From Ferrovibrio sp. MS7 (GTDB lineage Bacteria; Pseudomonadota; Alphaproteobacteria; Ferrovibrionales; Ferrovibrionaceae): DNA of 64,000 bases. The DNA lies in assembly GCF_038404985.1 (NCBI RefSeq), contig NZ_JBBKBA010000001.1, positions 958,001-1,022,000 on the forward strand. The letters are read 5' to 3'. Below the pieces are notes generated by a model. The model made no database searches, had not been told where the DNA came from, and saw nothing but the letters and a program-made list of their open reading frames with translations. Shown one piece after another: positions 8,387 to 15,764 of the stretch (position 1 is its first letter; each line of letters begins with the position of its first letter). The position numbers and the translations under genes were made by a program.

Positions 8387-8705
8387 GCCGGCCATCGGCC
8401 CCGAGCGGCAGCGGCACCACGCGATAGGCCTGCCGTGGTTCCAGCTTGCCATAGAGATGCGGGAAAAGCTGGCCGCCGCGTGCCGCTTCCCAGACCAGGG
8501 CATCGCCGAGCGTTTCCGCCTGCACGAACAGCAGCAGCAGGTCGTCGCGGCCCTTGCGGTGCTTGGCCGCCGATTCCACCACCTGCTGGGCAGTGGAGAA
8601 ATGGATGAAGCCGTCACGCAGGTCGTCGCCCGAGCCGGCATAGAGGCCGCTCAAGGAAGCCGCCTGCCAGTCGGCGATGGCTGCCATGTGGTAGATCGTG
8701 GTCAT
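8364..8705 (-). CDS. DUF952 domain protein
   Basis: A 113-residue single-domain protein matching the DUF952 pattern: an N-terminal TIYHMAA strand, a GFIHFST segment, LLLLFV, and LFPHLYG near the C-terminus. The fold resembles ADP-ribosyltransferase-like proteins in published family descriptions, but no enzymatic role is established. AGGG lies 12 bases upstream of ATG 8705. It is the first gene of the DUF952 / 2H phosphoesterase / pyrD unit and starts just downstream of the phage remnant. Confidence 0.85.
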   Translation of the reverse strand: MTTIYHMAAIADWQAASLSGLYAGSGDDLRDGFIHFSTAQQVVESAAKHRKGRDDLLLLFVQAETLGDALVWEAARGGQLFPHLYGKLEPRQAYRVVPLPLGADGRHVFPDLD

Positions 8706-8719
8706 GATTGTTGCTTACC

Positions 8720-9142
8720 CTATTTCGCCTTGCCTGTCGCCTTTTCCAGGGTACGCAACCCGGCCATGCCGAGCATCGCCAGCACCAGTTCGATCAGGTT
8801 ATCGGTGATGATGCCCGGTGCCTGGATGCCGGGCGACCAGAGCGCCGCCGCCCAGGTGAAGACCGGATGGCCGATATAGGCCCAGGCGACCCCGGCGGCG
8901 CAGACCCAGCCGACGGCCGGGCGCCAGCCGGCGACAAAGACCGAGCGGTGCGCCGCCTCGATCTTGTTCAGTTCCACCTGCAATTCGCCGGGATGCTGGC
9001 GCAGCTTCTCCAGCACCGCCTGGGCCTGCAGCCTTTCGTCATCGGAGGTGAACAGCTTGTCGAACAATGTGCCGATCGCTTCGATCGGCGTGGCGGTGGC
9101 GGCACCGCCGCCGAACAGGCCGCCTAACAGGGTGCCGAGCAT
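8720..9142 (-). CDS. Three-TM holin-like protein (GTA/phage holin family)
   Basis: A 140-residue protein with a Gly-rich N-terminus, an amphipathic helical segment (about 20-65) and hydrophobic helices from about 67 to 130. The FVAGWRPAVGW sequence at the start of the first helix is characteristic of the phage holin 3TM family also found in gene transfer agents. Such proteins let phage endolysin or particles out by permeabilising the inner membrane. No endolysin gene is nearby, so lysis function is doubtful. AAGGAG immediately precedes ATG 9142. Last gene of the phage remnant. Confidence 0.82.
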   Translation of the reverse strand: MLGTLLGGLFGGGAATATPIEAIGTLFDKLFTSDDERLQAQAVLEKLRQHPGELQVELNKIEAAHRSVFVAGWRPAVGWVCAAGVAWAYIGHPVFTWAAALWSPGIQAPGIITDNLIELVLAMLGMAGLRTLEKATGKAK

Positions 9143-9161
9143 GGTGTCTCCTTTTCTGCTG

Positions 9162-9476
9162 TCAGAAACGGGTGAGCGCGTGCTGCTGCATCGAGGCCTG
9201 GTCTAGCTTGGCCTCGATGCGCAGCAGATGTTCGGTGAGCCGGGTTTCCACATCCTTCAGCGCACCGACCGAGGCATAGCCTTGCGCCACTTCCAGCTTG
9301 TAATCGGCAAGTGCCGCGCGCACCGCCTGGATGGCGAGACGGCAATCGCGCGCCACGGCCTCGACGGCGCGTTCGCCCTGCTCGCGCTGGCGCTGCTGCA
9401 GCCAGAACAGGCCGGCGAGTACGGGCAGTTCCACGGCGGAAAGCCACCAGGCGAAATCGACGGGCAGATGGCTCAT
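9162..9476 (-). CDS. Single-TM coiled-coil protein of the phage remnant
   Basis: A 104-residue protein starting at ATG 9476 behind AGGATGAGG. A hydrophobic helix (about 8-25) is followed by a long charged helical region, probably a coiled coil. Size, topology and position between a structural gene and the holin recall small phage lysis-module proteins (spanin- or holin-partner-like), though no signature proves it. Spacing to both neighbours is short, 4 bp upstream and 19 bp downstream, so it is co-transcribed. Confidence 0.65.
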   Translation of the reverse strand: MSHLPVDFAWWLSAVELPVLAGLFWLQQRQREQGERAVEAVARDCRLAIQAVRAALADYKLEVAQGYASVGALKDVETRLTEHLLRIEAKLDQASMQQHALTRF

Positions 9477-9480
9477 GGCC

Positions 9481-10233
9481 TCATCCTTTCGCTGGCCGCA
9501 GCGGATCAAACTGCGTGTCGGCCTGGTTGGTCGCATGGCCCGGACGCCAGTCCTCGCGGCTGGGCCGTGGCGGCTGCACCAGGCGCACCGGCTCGGCCAG
9601 CAGGCAGCCGGCCACGGCGTCCAGGCCATCGTCGCGCCCTTGCGCCTTGCCGGGCCGCCATTCGCGCATCTCGATGATCAGGGCTGAAGCCAGCACGCTG
9701 TCATGGGCATGCAGCATGCCGGCGGCCAGCGGTGCATCGAAGGCGGCAAGGATGCGCGCCTGTTTGGCCTGGCGCGAGACATGCTCAATCACGCTGGCGC
9801 CAGAACCGGCGCGGCTGAGTGCACCGCGCAGCAGGCTGGGCAGGAAATTCGAGCGGTCGAATTGCGCTTGAGCACGGCGCGAGGCGTCGTCGAGCAGGCT
9901 GGCCGCCGGGCCGGCGCTGGCCGGGTCCAGGTCGCTGCCCGGCTGGAAGGCGAACCAGCGCGACCAGGGCGGGGTGAGCTGGGCCAGCAGGCTGGCGGCA
10001 AGCTGGTCCACCGCATCGGCGGCGGTGCCGTCATAAAGCGGCATTGCCACCGAATTTACCTGATTTGTTCTCATACTGCCGGTAGCCGGGGCGGCGAGCG
10101 GCAGGGTGAGCGCGTAGCATTCCTGCCAGCGGCTTTCCCAGGGCAGGCGGGCGGCCTTGGCGGCGGCAAAGCGCCGGCGCAGGGCATCGGCCTTGTCGGT
10201 GGTCGGGTTGACGGCGAGGAAGGCCATGCTCAT
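9481..10233 (-). pseudogene. Chimera: portal (head-tail connector) N-terminus fused to terminase large-subunit C-terminus
   Basis: One open frame of 250 codons joins two phage structural proteins. Residues 1 to about 138 match the start of podovirus-type head-tail connector (portal) proteins: RRRFAAAKAARLPWESRWQE, then PLYDGTAADAVDQLAASL. Those proteins normally exceed 500 residues. From about residue 145 to 220 the sequence is instead that of a terminase large-subunit nuclease end: AFDAPLAAG, EMREWRPG, then DDGLDAVAG with the late catalytic Asp pair. An in-frame deletion removing everything between the two genes explains this. In T7-like phages portal precedes terminase, as the order here requires. 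The frame keeps a 4-bp overlap with the gene upstream. Confidence 0.75.
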
Positions 10234-10424
10234 TCCCCGATCAGCGATTTGCGCTGCGGCGGCACCAGTGTCTCGGTAACGCCGCGATAGGAGGTGGCAA
10301 TGGTCTCGCCCTGGGCACGGCGGCGGCGGTCGCGGGCCGCCTGGGCAGCCGCCTCGGCCGGGTCCTCGGCCGGCGGCGTCATCACCGGGGCGGGGGGATT
10401 GGGACTGCTGAAGATGCCACCCAT
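10230..10424 (-). CDS. Small phage protein upstream of the connector gene
   Basis: A 64-residue protein starting MGGIFSSPNPPAP, then an acidic/Ala-rich helix with an RDRRRR patch and ending PQRKSLIGE. Proteins of this size and composition sit directly before head-tail connector genes in many alphaproteobacterial prophages. A strong GAGGAGAG site precedes ATG 10424, and the stop overlaps the next ATG (10233) by 4 bp. A good promoter lies 85-115 bp upstream. The same frame is open further upstream into the gene at 11018, so a longer fused product is possible. Confidence 0.7.
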   Translation of the reverse strand: MGGIFSSPNPPAPVMTPPAEDPAEAAAQAARDRRRRAQGETIATSYRGVTETLVPPQRKSLIGE

Positions 10425-11018
10425 TGCCGTTCTCTCCTCTCGCCCGATCCAGGCCTGGAAGGCCCGCCACCGTGACGCGATATACGCGTTTTGTTCCTGT
10501 CTGTCTACGGTATAATGCAGGATCAAATAACCGTCAAGAGAGTATTTTCTTAAAAACAAGAAAAGTTGCCATGGTGTACATACACTCCAGCTATGTATTC
10601 CCAGAAGGCGCTTCACGGCTTCAACGCAGGAAAACGGCAGCGGCGGCGCCAGACGGGGCGGTGCCGGGCGCACAGGCACGGTCAGCGCCAGGCGGCCTTC
10701 CAGGCGCAGTCGTGCCGCCAGATCCAGGGCGTCGAGGGTCGCGTCCCCGCTGCCGGGGCGGAAGTCCAGGTCCAGCCGGTGCGACAGCGGATCGAGCCGC
10801 AGCCAGCCGGCGGAATGGCGGTAAAAGGCGTAGCAATGGCGGAATCCGGGCCGCAGCCAGCGCAGCCACCATAACCCCGTCTGGTCGGCGAAGACGATGA
10901 CGGCCAGGGTTATCGGTTGTGCCGCCACAGGGGTTCCGGTCTGGCCGGGTGGCCGCCGCAGTGGCAACCCGGGGGCGGGGCCATCCAAGCAATCGGGCGG
11001 GGAATCAGGCAGGAACAT
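10230..11018 (-). CDS. Unknown phage-type protein, frame read through into the next gene
   Basis: From ATG 11018 the frame stays open to the stop at 10230, 262 codons, swallowing the small phage gene (10424-10230) in frame. The likely ancestral protein is residues 1 to about 150. It shows a His-Cys pair (RHCYAFYR), a LDPLSHR segment and a CVEAVKRLLGI motif with a second Cys, an arrangement suggestive of a Cys/His fold but matched to no family I can name. After about residue 155 the composition becomes AT-rich and carries a promoter, so the read-through tail probably arose when the original stop was lost. An upstream TTG at 11063 is a less likely start. Confidence 0.5.
   Translation of the reverse strand: MFLPDSPPDCLDGPAPGLPLRRPPGQTGTPVAAQPITLAVIVFADQTGLWWLRWLRPGFRHCYAFYRHSAGWLRLDPLSHRLDLDFRPGSGDATLDALDLAARLRLEGRLALTVPVRPAPPRLAPPLPFSCVEAVKRLLGIHSWSVCTPWQLFLFLRKYSLDGYLILHYTVDRQEQNAYIASRWRAFQAWIGREERTAMGGIFSSPNPPAPVMTPPAEDPAEAAAQAARDRRRRAQGETIATSYRGVTETLVPPQRKSLIGE
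10475..10489. promoter_or_regulatory. Inverted repeat downstream of the phage-remnant promoter
   Basis: ACGCG-ATATA-CGCGT, a 5-bp inverted repeat around a 5-bp AT spacer. It lies 20-35 bp downstream of the -10 box and 51 bp before the small phage gene's start, a position suited to an operator. The cognate regulator is unknown. Confidence 0.35.
10509..10537 (-). promoter_or_regulatory. Sigma70-type promoter for the phage-remnant genes
   Basis: On the minus strand TTGACG (complement of 10532-10537) is followed after 17 bp by TATACC (complement of 10509-10514). It lies in an AT-rich island inside the 3' part of the frame that starts at 11018 and reads towards the genes at 10424 to 8720. Confidence 0.6.
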
Positions 11019-11055
11019 CGACGGGCTCCAGCGGCGATGAAATTTGGTGTATAAA

Positions 11056-11175
11056 GGGAACAATACATAATCATAAAAGAGTAATCACGGCCTATTCGGA
11101 GAAATTTCCTTGCGAATTCTCATTTCCCGCACCAAGTCGATAGCCAGAAGCGGCAAAATGTAAGACAATGTTCCC
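11056..11175. promoter_or_regulatory. Divergent intergenic region with paired GGGAACA/TGTTCCC half-sites
   Basis: The AT-rich gap between the leftward phage-type gene and the rightward S24 regulator carries GGGAACAAT at 11056-11064. Its inverted partner ATTGTTCCC-like element sits at 11169-11175 (TGTTCCC), directly against the regulator's ATG. Symmetric half-sites flanking a divergent promoter region suggest binding by the adjacent regulator. No clear -35/-10 pair was found. Confidence 0.3.
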
Positions 11176-11829
11176 ATGTTGACGCATAAAGCGATCTGGG
11201 CCGCCATCGATGGCCTTGCCGAGCGCTATGGCCTGACCGCGTCGGGCCTGGCGCGCAAGGCCGGGCTGGATCCGACCACCTTTAACCGTTCCAAGCGCGA
11301 GGCGGCTGATGGCCGGCAGCGCTGGCCCTCCACCGAGAGCATTGCCAAGGTGATCGAGGCCACGGGCGCCAGCGTGGGCGAGTTCATGGACGTGCTGGTC
11401 GATTCCAGCGGCAACCGTGGTTCCGCCTTCCGCATTCCGATGCTGCCTTTCAACCAGGCCAGCCAGCCCGGCCTGTTCGACGATGCCGGCCTGCCGCTGA
11501 CCCAGAGTGGTTGGGACCGCGTGCCGTTCCCCGATCTCGGCGACGATCTGGCCTATGCCCTGGAAGTCAGTGGCGAAAGCCTGCTGCCGATCTACCGCGA
11601 GGGCACCATACTGGTGCTGTCGCCGCGTGCCCCGACGCGACGCGGCGACCGCGTGGTGCTGCGGCGGCTGAACGGCGAGTTGCTCTGCCGGCAATTGCTG
11701 CGCAAGACGCTCACGCGTGTCGAACTCGGCGCCTTCGATCCGGCCCAGAGCGAGCGGAATCTGGGCGAGCGCAGCCTGGATGTCACCGACATCGCCTGGA
11801 TGCACCGCATCGTGTGGGCTTCGCAATGA
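11176..11829 (+). CDS. HTH / S24 (LexA-CI-like) transcriptional regulator, catalytic Lys replaced
   Basis: A 217-residue regulator with an N-terminal XRE-type helix-turn-helix (about 8-72) and a C-terminal S24 peptidase-like domain (about 105-215). The nucleophile is present as S135 in SGESLLP, and an Ala-Gly pair (104-105) lies at a plausible self-cleavage position. When aligned to LexA from VVLRR onward, the general-base Lys position is R172 (LLCRQL). Autocleavage may therefore be weak or lost. Relatives sit beside DinG-like helicase genes in alphaproteobacteria, as here. It is also divergent from the phage remnant, like a phage repressor; which gene it controls is open. Confidence 0.82.
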   Translation: MLTHKAIWAAIDGLAERYGLTASGLARKAGLDPTTFNRSKREAADGRQRWPSTESIAKVIEATGASVGEFMDVLVDSSGNRGSAFRIPMLPFNQASQPGLFDDAGLPLTQSGWDRVPFPDLGDDLAYALEVSGESLLPIYREGTILVLSPRAPTRRGDRVVLRRLNGELLCRQLLRKTLTRVELGAFDPAQSERNLGERSLDVTDIAWMHRIVWASQ

Positions 11830-11848
11830 TCGTGTGGGCTCCGTAATG
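11809..11848. repeat. Imperfect tandem duplication over the S24 regulator stop (period 20)
   Basis: Two 20-bp units, ATCGTGTGGGCTTCGCAATG (11809-11828) and ATCGTGTGGGCTCCGTAATG (11829-11848), differ at two positions. Both are followed by A, so each ends in TGA. The first contains the last codons of the regulator. Confidence 0.85.
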
Positions 11849-11862
11849 ATACCGGTCCGCGT

Positions 11863-14646
11863 ATGAGTCTGGCGGCGGCACTGGCGCGGCTGCCGGTGCT
11901 GGTGGCCGATGGCGCCGGCGCCATCTGGCTGGAAGGCAGCGGCAATACCGGCCCGGAAAAACTCGACGCCGAAACCGCCGGGCGCCGTGCCCGCGCCGTG
12001 GCGCCGTTGCTGGTGCATGGCCGCGCCACGGCCGCGCGTCTCGGCCTCAATCCGTTTCCGGCCTTCGATCTGCTCGACCTTTTCGCCTTCGTGCGTCCGG
12101 CGCGCTTCTGCCTGCCCACTGCGCGCGGGGTGCTGGAAGCCGTCGGCATCCCAGAGCCAGCGCATGCCGTAGAACTCGCACCGGCTTTGCGCCGCGCGGC
12201 GGAAATCCTGCTCAGTGAATTGCGCCTGCTGGAGCCGCACCGGTTGCGCCGCGTCATGCGCATCGCCGCCACCATGCAGCGCGCCGGCTGGCCCTGGGCG
12301 CCGTTCGCCATGGAAGCGATGGCGCCGGAGCGGGTGCCATCGCGGCTTGGTCTCGATGTCTGGAGCGACCTGCCGGACTGGGCCGATTTCGCGCCGCCGC
12401 CGCCGCCCGATACGCAAAGCGTCTCGCCCGCCGAGGCGCGCGAGCGATTGCAGCGCCTGCTTGGCGAACAGTCGGAATTGCGCGCCGCCCAGGCCGATTA
12501 TGCCGTCACCACGGCTTTGGCCTTCGCGCCGCGCGCCGAGGTCGGCATGCCGGAAATGGTGCTGAGCGAAGCCGGCACCGGCATCGGCAAGACACTCGGC
12601 TATATCGCGCCGGCCTCGGTCTGGGCCGAGAAGAATGGCGGCACGGTGTGGCTGTCCACCTATACCAAGAACCTGCAGCGCCAGCTCGACCGCGAACTCG
12701 ACCGGCTTTACCCGAACCCGTCCGAGAAGGCGGTGAAGGTGGTGGTGCGCAAGGGCCGCGAGAATTACATCTGCCTGCTCAATCTCGATGATGCGAGCCA
12801 GTCGGCGGCGGCGCGGCCTGTCGATATCATCGCGCTCGGCCTGGTGGCGCGCTGGGTGCAGGCGACACGCGATGGCGATATTGCCGGCGGCGATTTCCCT
12901 TCCTGGCTGATCGACCTGCATGGCCGGGGCCGCACGCTGGGCCTCACCGATCAGCGCGGCGAATGCATTCATGCCGCCTGCCCGCATTACCGCAAATGCT
13001 TCATCGAGCGCGGCCTGCGCCGGGCGCGGCGCGCCGATATGGTGATCGCCAATCACGCCCTGGTGATGATCCAGGCCGCCCTCGGCAACGAGGATGATGG
13101 CACGCGGCCGCTGCGCTATGTGTTCGATGAAGGCCATCACCTGTTCGAGGCGGCTGATGGCGCCTTCGCCGCGCATCTCTCGGGCCAGGAAGGCATGGAA
13201 CTGCGCCGCTGGCTGCGCGGGCCGGAAGGCGGCCGCCGCAGCCGGGCGCGCGGTTTGGGCAACCGTATCGGCGATCTGCTGACCGAGGATACGGCGACGC
13301 GTCATGCCCTGGATGATCTGATGGAGGCGGCGCGCGCACTGCCGGCGGAAGGCTGGGCGCTGCGCCTGCAGGAGCAGCCAGCAGACGCACCGCCGCCTTC
13401 TATTGGCGAAAGATTCTTGAGCGAAGCGCGTCGCCAGGTACTGGCGCGCAGCCGCGAGCCGGATAGTCCCTATGGCCTGGAATGCCCGACGCGCGAACCC
13501 TTGCCGGCCCTGGTAGAGGCTGCCGCCGACTTCGCTCGCGGCTTGCAGAAAATGCTCTCGCCGATGGCAGTGCTGATCAAGGCGCTGAACGCCAAGCTCG
13601 ACGACGATACCGCCGATCTCGACAGCGCCACGCGCGGCCGCATCGAGGGCGCGCTACGCGGCCTGACGCGGCGCAAGCTGACGCTGGAAGCCTGGGCCGC
13701 GATGCTGAAAAGCCTGGATACTGAAACGCCGAAGGACTTCGTCGACTGGTTCGCGCTGGAGCGCGACAATGGCCACGATCTCGATCTCGGCCTCTACCGC
13801 CACTGGCTCGATCCGATGCGGCCTTTCGCCGAAGCGGTGCTCAAACCGGCCCATGGCGTGGCGGTGACCTCGGCCACATTGCGCGACCACAATCCGGCGC
13901 TTGGCGATGCCGCGCCGGAACAGAGCTGGCAGAATGCGGAAATCCGTTCCGGCGCACGGCATCTGCCGCAGCCAGCACGGCGCGCGTCATTCTCCTCGCC
14001 GTTCGATTATGCCAACCGCACGCGCGTCTATGTCGTTACCGATGTGCGGCGCGACGATGTGAACCAGGTGGCGGCTGCCTATCGCGAATTGTTTCTCGCT
14101 GCCGGCGGTGGCGGGCTTGGGCTGTTCACCGCCATCTTCCGCCTGCGCGCGGTGCAGAAGCGCCTCATCCGGCCGTTGGCCGATGCCGGCATCGCGCTCT
14201 ATGCCCAGCATGTCGATCCACTGGATAACGGCACGCTGGTCGATATCTTCCGCGCCGAGGAGCATTCCTGCCTGCTCGGCACCGATGCGATGCGCGATGG
14301 CGTCGATGTGCCTGGCGCCGCGCTCCGCCTCGTCGCCTTCGACCGCGTGCCCTGGCCGCGCCCCGATCTGCTGCATAAGGCACGCCGCGCGGCGTTCGGC
14401 GGCCAGGCCTATGACGACCTGCTGACCCGGCTGAAGCTGAAGCAGGCCTATGGTCGGCTGCTGCGCCGCGCCGATGATTTCGGTGTTTTCGTCGTGCTGG
14501 ATGCGCAATTGCCGAGCCGTCTGCTCTCGGCTTTCCCGTCCAGCGTCGAGGTGCGGCGCGTCGGCATCGCCGAAGCCGTTGCCGAAACGCGCGGGTTCCT
14601 CAACGGCATGCAGGCGTCGCTCAGAAATTCCTCAGCTCTGCCCTGA
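11863..14646 (+). CDS. ATP-dependent DNA helicase, DinG/XPD (Rad3-related) type
   Basis: A 927-residue superfamily 2 helicase. Walker A is GTGIGKT at 238-244 and the DEAH-type box is DEGHH at 422. Four cysteines, C304, C368, C373 and C379, lie between motifs I and II exactly where XPD/DinG enzymes bind a 4Fe-4S cluster. The first 200 residues form an accessory domain, and later motifs include SATL near 668 and a C-terminal QAYGRLLRR helicase motif. Such enzymes unwind DNA 5' to 3' in repair. It starts 33 bp after the S24 regulator, so the two are probably co-transcribed. Its end overlaps the convergent hydrolase by 26 bp. Confidence 0.92.
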   Translation: MSLAAALARLPVLVADGAGAIWLEGSGNTGPEKLDAETAGRRARAVAPLLVHGRATAARLGLNPFPAFDLLDLFAFVRPARFCLPTARGVLEAVGIPEPAHAVELAPALRRAAEILLSELRLLEPHRLRRVMRIAATMQRAGWPWAPFAMEAMAPERVPSRLGLDVWSDLPDWADFAPPPPPDTQSVSPAEARERLQRLLGEQSELRAAQADYAVTTALAFAPRAEVGMPEMVLSEAGTGIGKTLGYIAPASVWAEKNGGTVWLSTYTKNLQRQLDRELDRLYPNPSEKAVKVVVRKGRENYICLLNLDDASQSAAARPVDIIALGLVARWVQATRDGDIAGGDFPSWLIDLHGRGRTLGLTDQRGECIHAACPHYRKCFIERGLRRARRADMVIANHALVMIQAALGNEDDGTRPLRYVFDEGHHLFEAADGAFAAHLSGQEGMELRRWLRGPEGGRRSRARGLGNRIGDLLTEDTATRHALDDLMEAARALPAEGWALRLQEQPADAPPPSIGERFLSEARRQVLARSREPDSPYGLECPTREPLPALVEAAADFARGLQKMLSPMAVLIKALNAKLDDDTADLDSATRGRIEGALRGLTRRKLTLEAWAAMLKSLDTETPKDFVDWFALERDNGHDLDLGLYRHWLDPMRPFAEAVLKPAHGVAVTSATLRDHNPALGDAAPEQSWQNAEIRSGARHLPQPARRASFSSPFDYANRTRVYVVTDVRRDDVNQVAAAYRELFLAAGGGGLGLFTAIFRLRAVQKRLIRPLADAGIALYAQHVDPLDNGTLVDIFRAEEHSCLLGTDAMRDGVDVPGAALRLVAFDRVPWPRPDLLHKARRAAFGGQAYDDLLTRLKLKQAYGRLLRRADDFGVFVVLDAQLPSRLLSAFPSSVEVRRVGIAEAVAETRGFLNGMQASLRNSSALP

Positions 14647-15592
14647 TCGCCGCGAAGGCTTCGGGCCGCAGGCTGAGGTTGATGTGGTTGAGCCCCGGCA
14701 GCACGCGCACCTCGGCGTCACCACGGATCGCCTTCAATTCCGGCTCATAGGCGGTGGCGACGAATAATTCATCCTCGGCACCAATCATTACCAATGGCGC
14801 GCGTTTCTGGCGGCGGTAATCGGCGGCATAGTCTTCATGCGCCTTGAAATTGGCCCAGAGGCGGAAGGAATAGGTGTAAGGCCTGCCGTCGCGGTCCTGG
14901 CGCGCGAAGGCCAGCACCGGCAGATGCTGATAGATATGGATGCCGGATTGCTCCAGCACCGCCAGCGCGATCAGGCGCGGCAGATACGCCACCGCCCAGC
15001 CGCCGCCATTCTGGCGATAGGTGGGTGAGCGCGGATGCAGCATCGGCGCCAGCAGAATGATGCGCTCGAAGCGCTCGCCGAGTGTCGTGCCGGCGACGCG
15101 CAAGGCGAAGCCGCCACCGGCCGAGAAACCGATCAGGCCGAGCCTGGCGCCGGATGGCGCCAAGCTGAGCGCATCCTCCAGGTCCTGCTCCATCTGGCCG
15201 ATGAAATCGATATCGCCGAGCCGGCCGCTGGCGCCATGGCCGCGCATATCCAGGGCGATGATGGTGGGGCCGTTATCGGCGCGCAGCGCCTCGGCCATGG
15301 CATGCATGCCTTCCGCCGAACCGGTGGAGCCATGGATCAGGAACAGGGCTGCATCCGGGCGGCCCTCGTAGCGGCGATAGGCGAGCGCGCTGCCATCGCG
15401 GCTCTTGAAGGTGAGCAGCGGCGGCACCATGCCCTGCTGCGCGCGGGCCTGGGCAATGGCCGGTTCCAGCAGCACGGCCAGCGGCGGCGGCGGCGCGCTG
15501 GTGCCGAACACGATCAGGCCGGCGAACAGCGCGGCAATGCCGAATGCAAGGGCAAGGCCGGCAATGGCGGCACGGCGGAACAGGTTCGGCAT
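14621..15592 (-). CDS. Membrane-anchored alpha/beta hydrolase
   Basis: A 323-residue protein with one N-terminal hydrophobic helix (about 8-30) that should anchor it to the inner membrane, and a periplasmic or cytosolic alpha/beta hydrolase domain. FLIHGSTGSAEG supplies the oxyanion hole. The triad is S157 (GFSAGG), D274 (GAEDEL) and H303 (LNHINL). Serine aminopeptidase/lysophospholipase-type enzymes share this layout, but the substrate is unknown. ATG 15592 follows GAGGA at a good distance; a GTG four codons earlier is less likely. Confidence 0.82.
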   Translation of the reverse strand: MPNLFRRAAIAGLALAFGIAALFAGLIVFGTSAPPPPLAVLLEPAIAQARAQQGMVPPLLTFKSRDGSALAYRRYEGRPDAALFLIHGSTGSAEGMHAMAEALRADNGPTIIALDMRGHGASGRLGDIDFIGQMEQDLEDALSLAPSGARLGLIGFSAGGGFALRVAGTTLGERFERIILLAPMLHPRSPTYRQNGGGWAVAYLPRLIALAVLEQSGIHIYQHLPVLAFARQDRDGRPYTYSFRLWANFKAHEDYAADYRRQKRAPLVMIGAEDELFVATAYEPELKAIRGDAEVRVLPGLNHINLSLRPEAFAAIRAELRNF

Positions 15593-15710
15593 CGGTTTCC
15601 TCACGTTAAGTTGCCGAATCTAATGCCAGCGGGCCGGCATTGATACTGTGTCGATTGTCACGTCGCGCCTGTATGCAGTACCTGGCCTGTATGCCGGTGT
15701 GGCGCGGGTC

Positions 15711-15739
15711 TTGCCCAGGCCTGGCGGTCCCGGCATAGT
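15711..15739 (+). promoter_or_regulatory. Candidate promoter of the TerB-like gene
   Basis: TTGCCC (15711-15716), a 17-bp spacer and CATAGT (15734-15739), 25 bp before ATG 15765. A GCCTGTATGC direct repeat (15667 and 15686, period 19) lies just upstream. Confidence 0.4.
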
Positions 15740-15764
15740 TCGCTGCAGCACCCAAGGAGATGTA

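Noticed and set aside
8720-11829. Active prophage or genomic island with attachment sites
   Set aside because: No integrase, tRNA target or flanking direct repeats are visible, and the structural genes are deleted.
10230-11829. A new defence or toxin-antitoxin system beside the S24 regulator
   Set aside because: The neighbouring genes match phage structural and lysis proteins, and none shows toxin, nuclease or NTPase effector motifs apart from the repair-type helicase.
11092-13305. A 737-codon open frame antisense to the S24 regulator and helicase
   Set aside because: It is the GC-driven shadow of two genes with clear catalytic motifs; its translation is Arg/His/Gln-rich with no domain.
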